Assembly (NCBI GenBank): GCA_947653505.1
Contig: CANTHI010000258.1
Location: forward strand, 1 to 5,826
Direction of reading: 5' to 3'
DNA from: an uncultured Eubacterium sp.
Lineage (GTDB): Bacteria > Bacillota_A > Clostridia > Lachnospirales > Lachnospiraceae
DNA length: 5,826 bases
Shown: positions 5,147 through 5,826 of the stretch, piece by piece
Position numbering within the stretch: the first letter of the stretch is position 1
How the letters are laid out: each line of letters starts with the position of its first letter
The notes under the pieces: model-generated
Database searches by the model: none
What the model was told of the DNA's origin: nothing
What the model saw: only the letters and a program-made list of their open reading frames with translations
Program-made: the position numbers and the translations under genes

Positions 5147-5826
5147 TCATAGTCTGTCGTCATGATTACGAAAAACAAGTGTATTCCTGCCATTCTGATT
5201 TGCCATATCATCCCAGAGAAGCGGAAAACACGCTGCCAGATCAGCAACCGTAATCATACTTTTCTGCCACTCCTTTTGCACGGCTGCGCCATGATGTATC
5301 AGAAATTCATTCCGCACACCGCATGACACATCCACGCCGGCTTTTCTGACATACATGGAATACATCCTTACCTCTGCCCTTCCTTTTTCATCCACATATC
5401 TTCCGGAAAAATATTTGGAATATCTGTATGGAACCTTTACCGCCTGTTCCACATAATGTCCAAATGTCAGTCCCTGATATGCTTCGATATCAAACAAAAC
5501 CTGTTTCGCATGATTTTCATGCAGATAATGGAACGGGGAACAGATTCCCCACGCATCCTGATTGTCCATCGCTTTCAGAAGCTCTGCATCTTTTCCCCAG
5601 ACCATAAAAGAATACATCGGATGTCTTGTCCTTACAAAATCTTTCCTGTTTTGCATGACCCAGTTTGAAAAAGTACCTGTTTCTCCTTTTGTATGTACAT
5701 AATCAAATCCTTCCTTTCTGCAAAAGCTCCACGAAAACACCGGAAACAGAATCGTCCCTTCTTTTCCTGTTACCTGCTGGATACAATTTATAGCCCAGTT
5801 CTTTCGCCAGCCTTTTTCCGATTTCG
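5147..5826 (-). CDS. AAC(3)-family N-acetyltransferase, partial (5' end beyond right edge)
   Basis: The frame is open to the right edge with no start in the family's N-terminal region, so the gene begins outside the window; 225 residues are visible and family members are usually about 260-280. Seen motifs (visible-residue numbering): ILFPVFSWSF at 25-34, matching the family's LxxPTFSW strand; RHPMYSF near 67; SPF near 96; GLTFGHYVE at 118-126 with the likely active-site His123 and Glu126; PYRY from 132. These are hallmarks of the acetyl-CoA-dependent aminoglycoside 3-N-acetyltransferase fold (Antibiotic_NAT). In this setting, directly ahead of pseI, the substrate is more likely an amino group on a nucleotide sugar or nonulosonic acid than an antibiotic; that is inference. 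The GTG at 5738-5740 is an internal Val of the conserved strand, not a start. The TGA stop (5147-5149) overlaps the outer candidate pseI start as ATGA. Confidence 0.85.
   Translation of the reverse strand, partial: KSEKGWRKNWAINCIQQVTGKEGTILFPVFSWSFCRKEGFDYVHTKGETGTFSNWVMQNRKDFVRTRHPMYSFMVWGKDAELLKAMDNQDAWGICSPFHYLHENHAKQVLFDIEAYQGLTFGHYVEQAVKVPYRYSKYFSGRYVDEKGRAEVRMYSMYVRKAGVDVSCGVRNEFLIHHGAAVQKEWQKSMITVADLAACFPLLWDDMANQNGRNTLVFRNHDDRL

Noticed and set aside
5738..5740. GTG as the start of the AAC(3)-like gene
   Set aside because: The frame continues upstream to the right edge, and the residues before it (ILFP) complete the conserved strand LFPVFSW, so the GTG is an internal valine.
5147..5826. 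Reading the AAC(3)-like gene as an acquired aminoglycoside resistance gene
   Set aside because: There is no mobile element nearby, and it is tightly packed with pseI in a sugar operon, so a biosynthetic role is more likely, though the family alone cannot exclude activity on aminoglycosides.

Overview
The window reads as part of one right-to-left (minus strand) operon for making and modifying a nonulosonic acid, most likely pseudaminic acid (Pse). The host is probably a low/medium-GC Firmicute of the Lachnospiraceae/Clostridia type. I infer this from purine-rich Shine-Dalgarno sites before most genes, moderate GC and protein style; no marker gene here fixes the taxon. Every credible gene is on the minus strand, gaps are short, two gene pairs overlap, and I see no convincing internal promoter or terminator.

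In transcription order (right to left): (1) the 3' part of an AAC(3)-family N-acetyltransferase, cut by the right edge (5826-5147); (2) pseudaminic acid synthase PseI (5126 or 5150 to 4086); (3) a PseH-like GNAT acetyltransferase (4069-3578); (4) a Fmt-like sugar N-formyltransferase (3587-2997); (5) the UDP-sugar hydrolase PseG (2994-1930); (6) a UbiA-superfamily membrane prenyltransferase of the decaprenyl-phosphate phosphoribosyltransferase type (1822-959); (7) the start of a large polytopic membrane protein, probably a GT-C-like glycosyltransferase, that runs off the left edge (884-<3). Genes 3, 5 and 2 match three consecutive late steps of the Pse pathway: acetylation of the 4-amine, UDP removal, and condensation with phosphoenolpyruvate. 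PseB, PseC and PseF are not in the window. The AAC(3)-like and formyl transferases add two more candidate N-acyl modifications.

The most striking signal is a pair of long G homopolymers on the coding strand, both inside reading frames. A G10 tract (3590-3599) lies exactly at the junction of the GNAT and the formyltransferase. The formyltransferase has no ATG at its expected N-terminus, and its frame joins the GNAT frame if the tract is 11 or 8 G. A G9 tract (1056-1064) lies near the 3' end of the UbiA-type gene; a +1 or -1 change gives an almost immediate stop that removes the last membrane segment. Together they look like simple-sequence contingency (phase-variation) switches in a Pse glycan locus, known in Campylobacter/Helicobacter-type organisms but unexpected to me in a Clostridia-like genome. 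The G10 switch may choose between separate and fused acetyl/formyl transferases that could act on the same amine.

Genes 6 and 7 suggest a second part of the locus that makes and uses a polyprenyl-phosphate-linked pentose. That is inference, because the remaining enzymes of such a route are outside the window.
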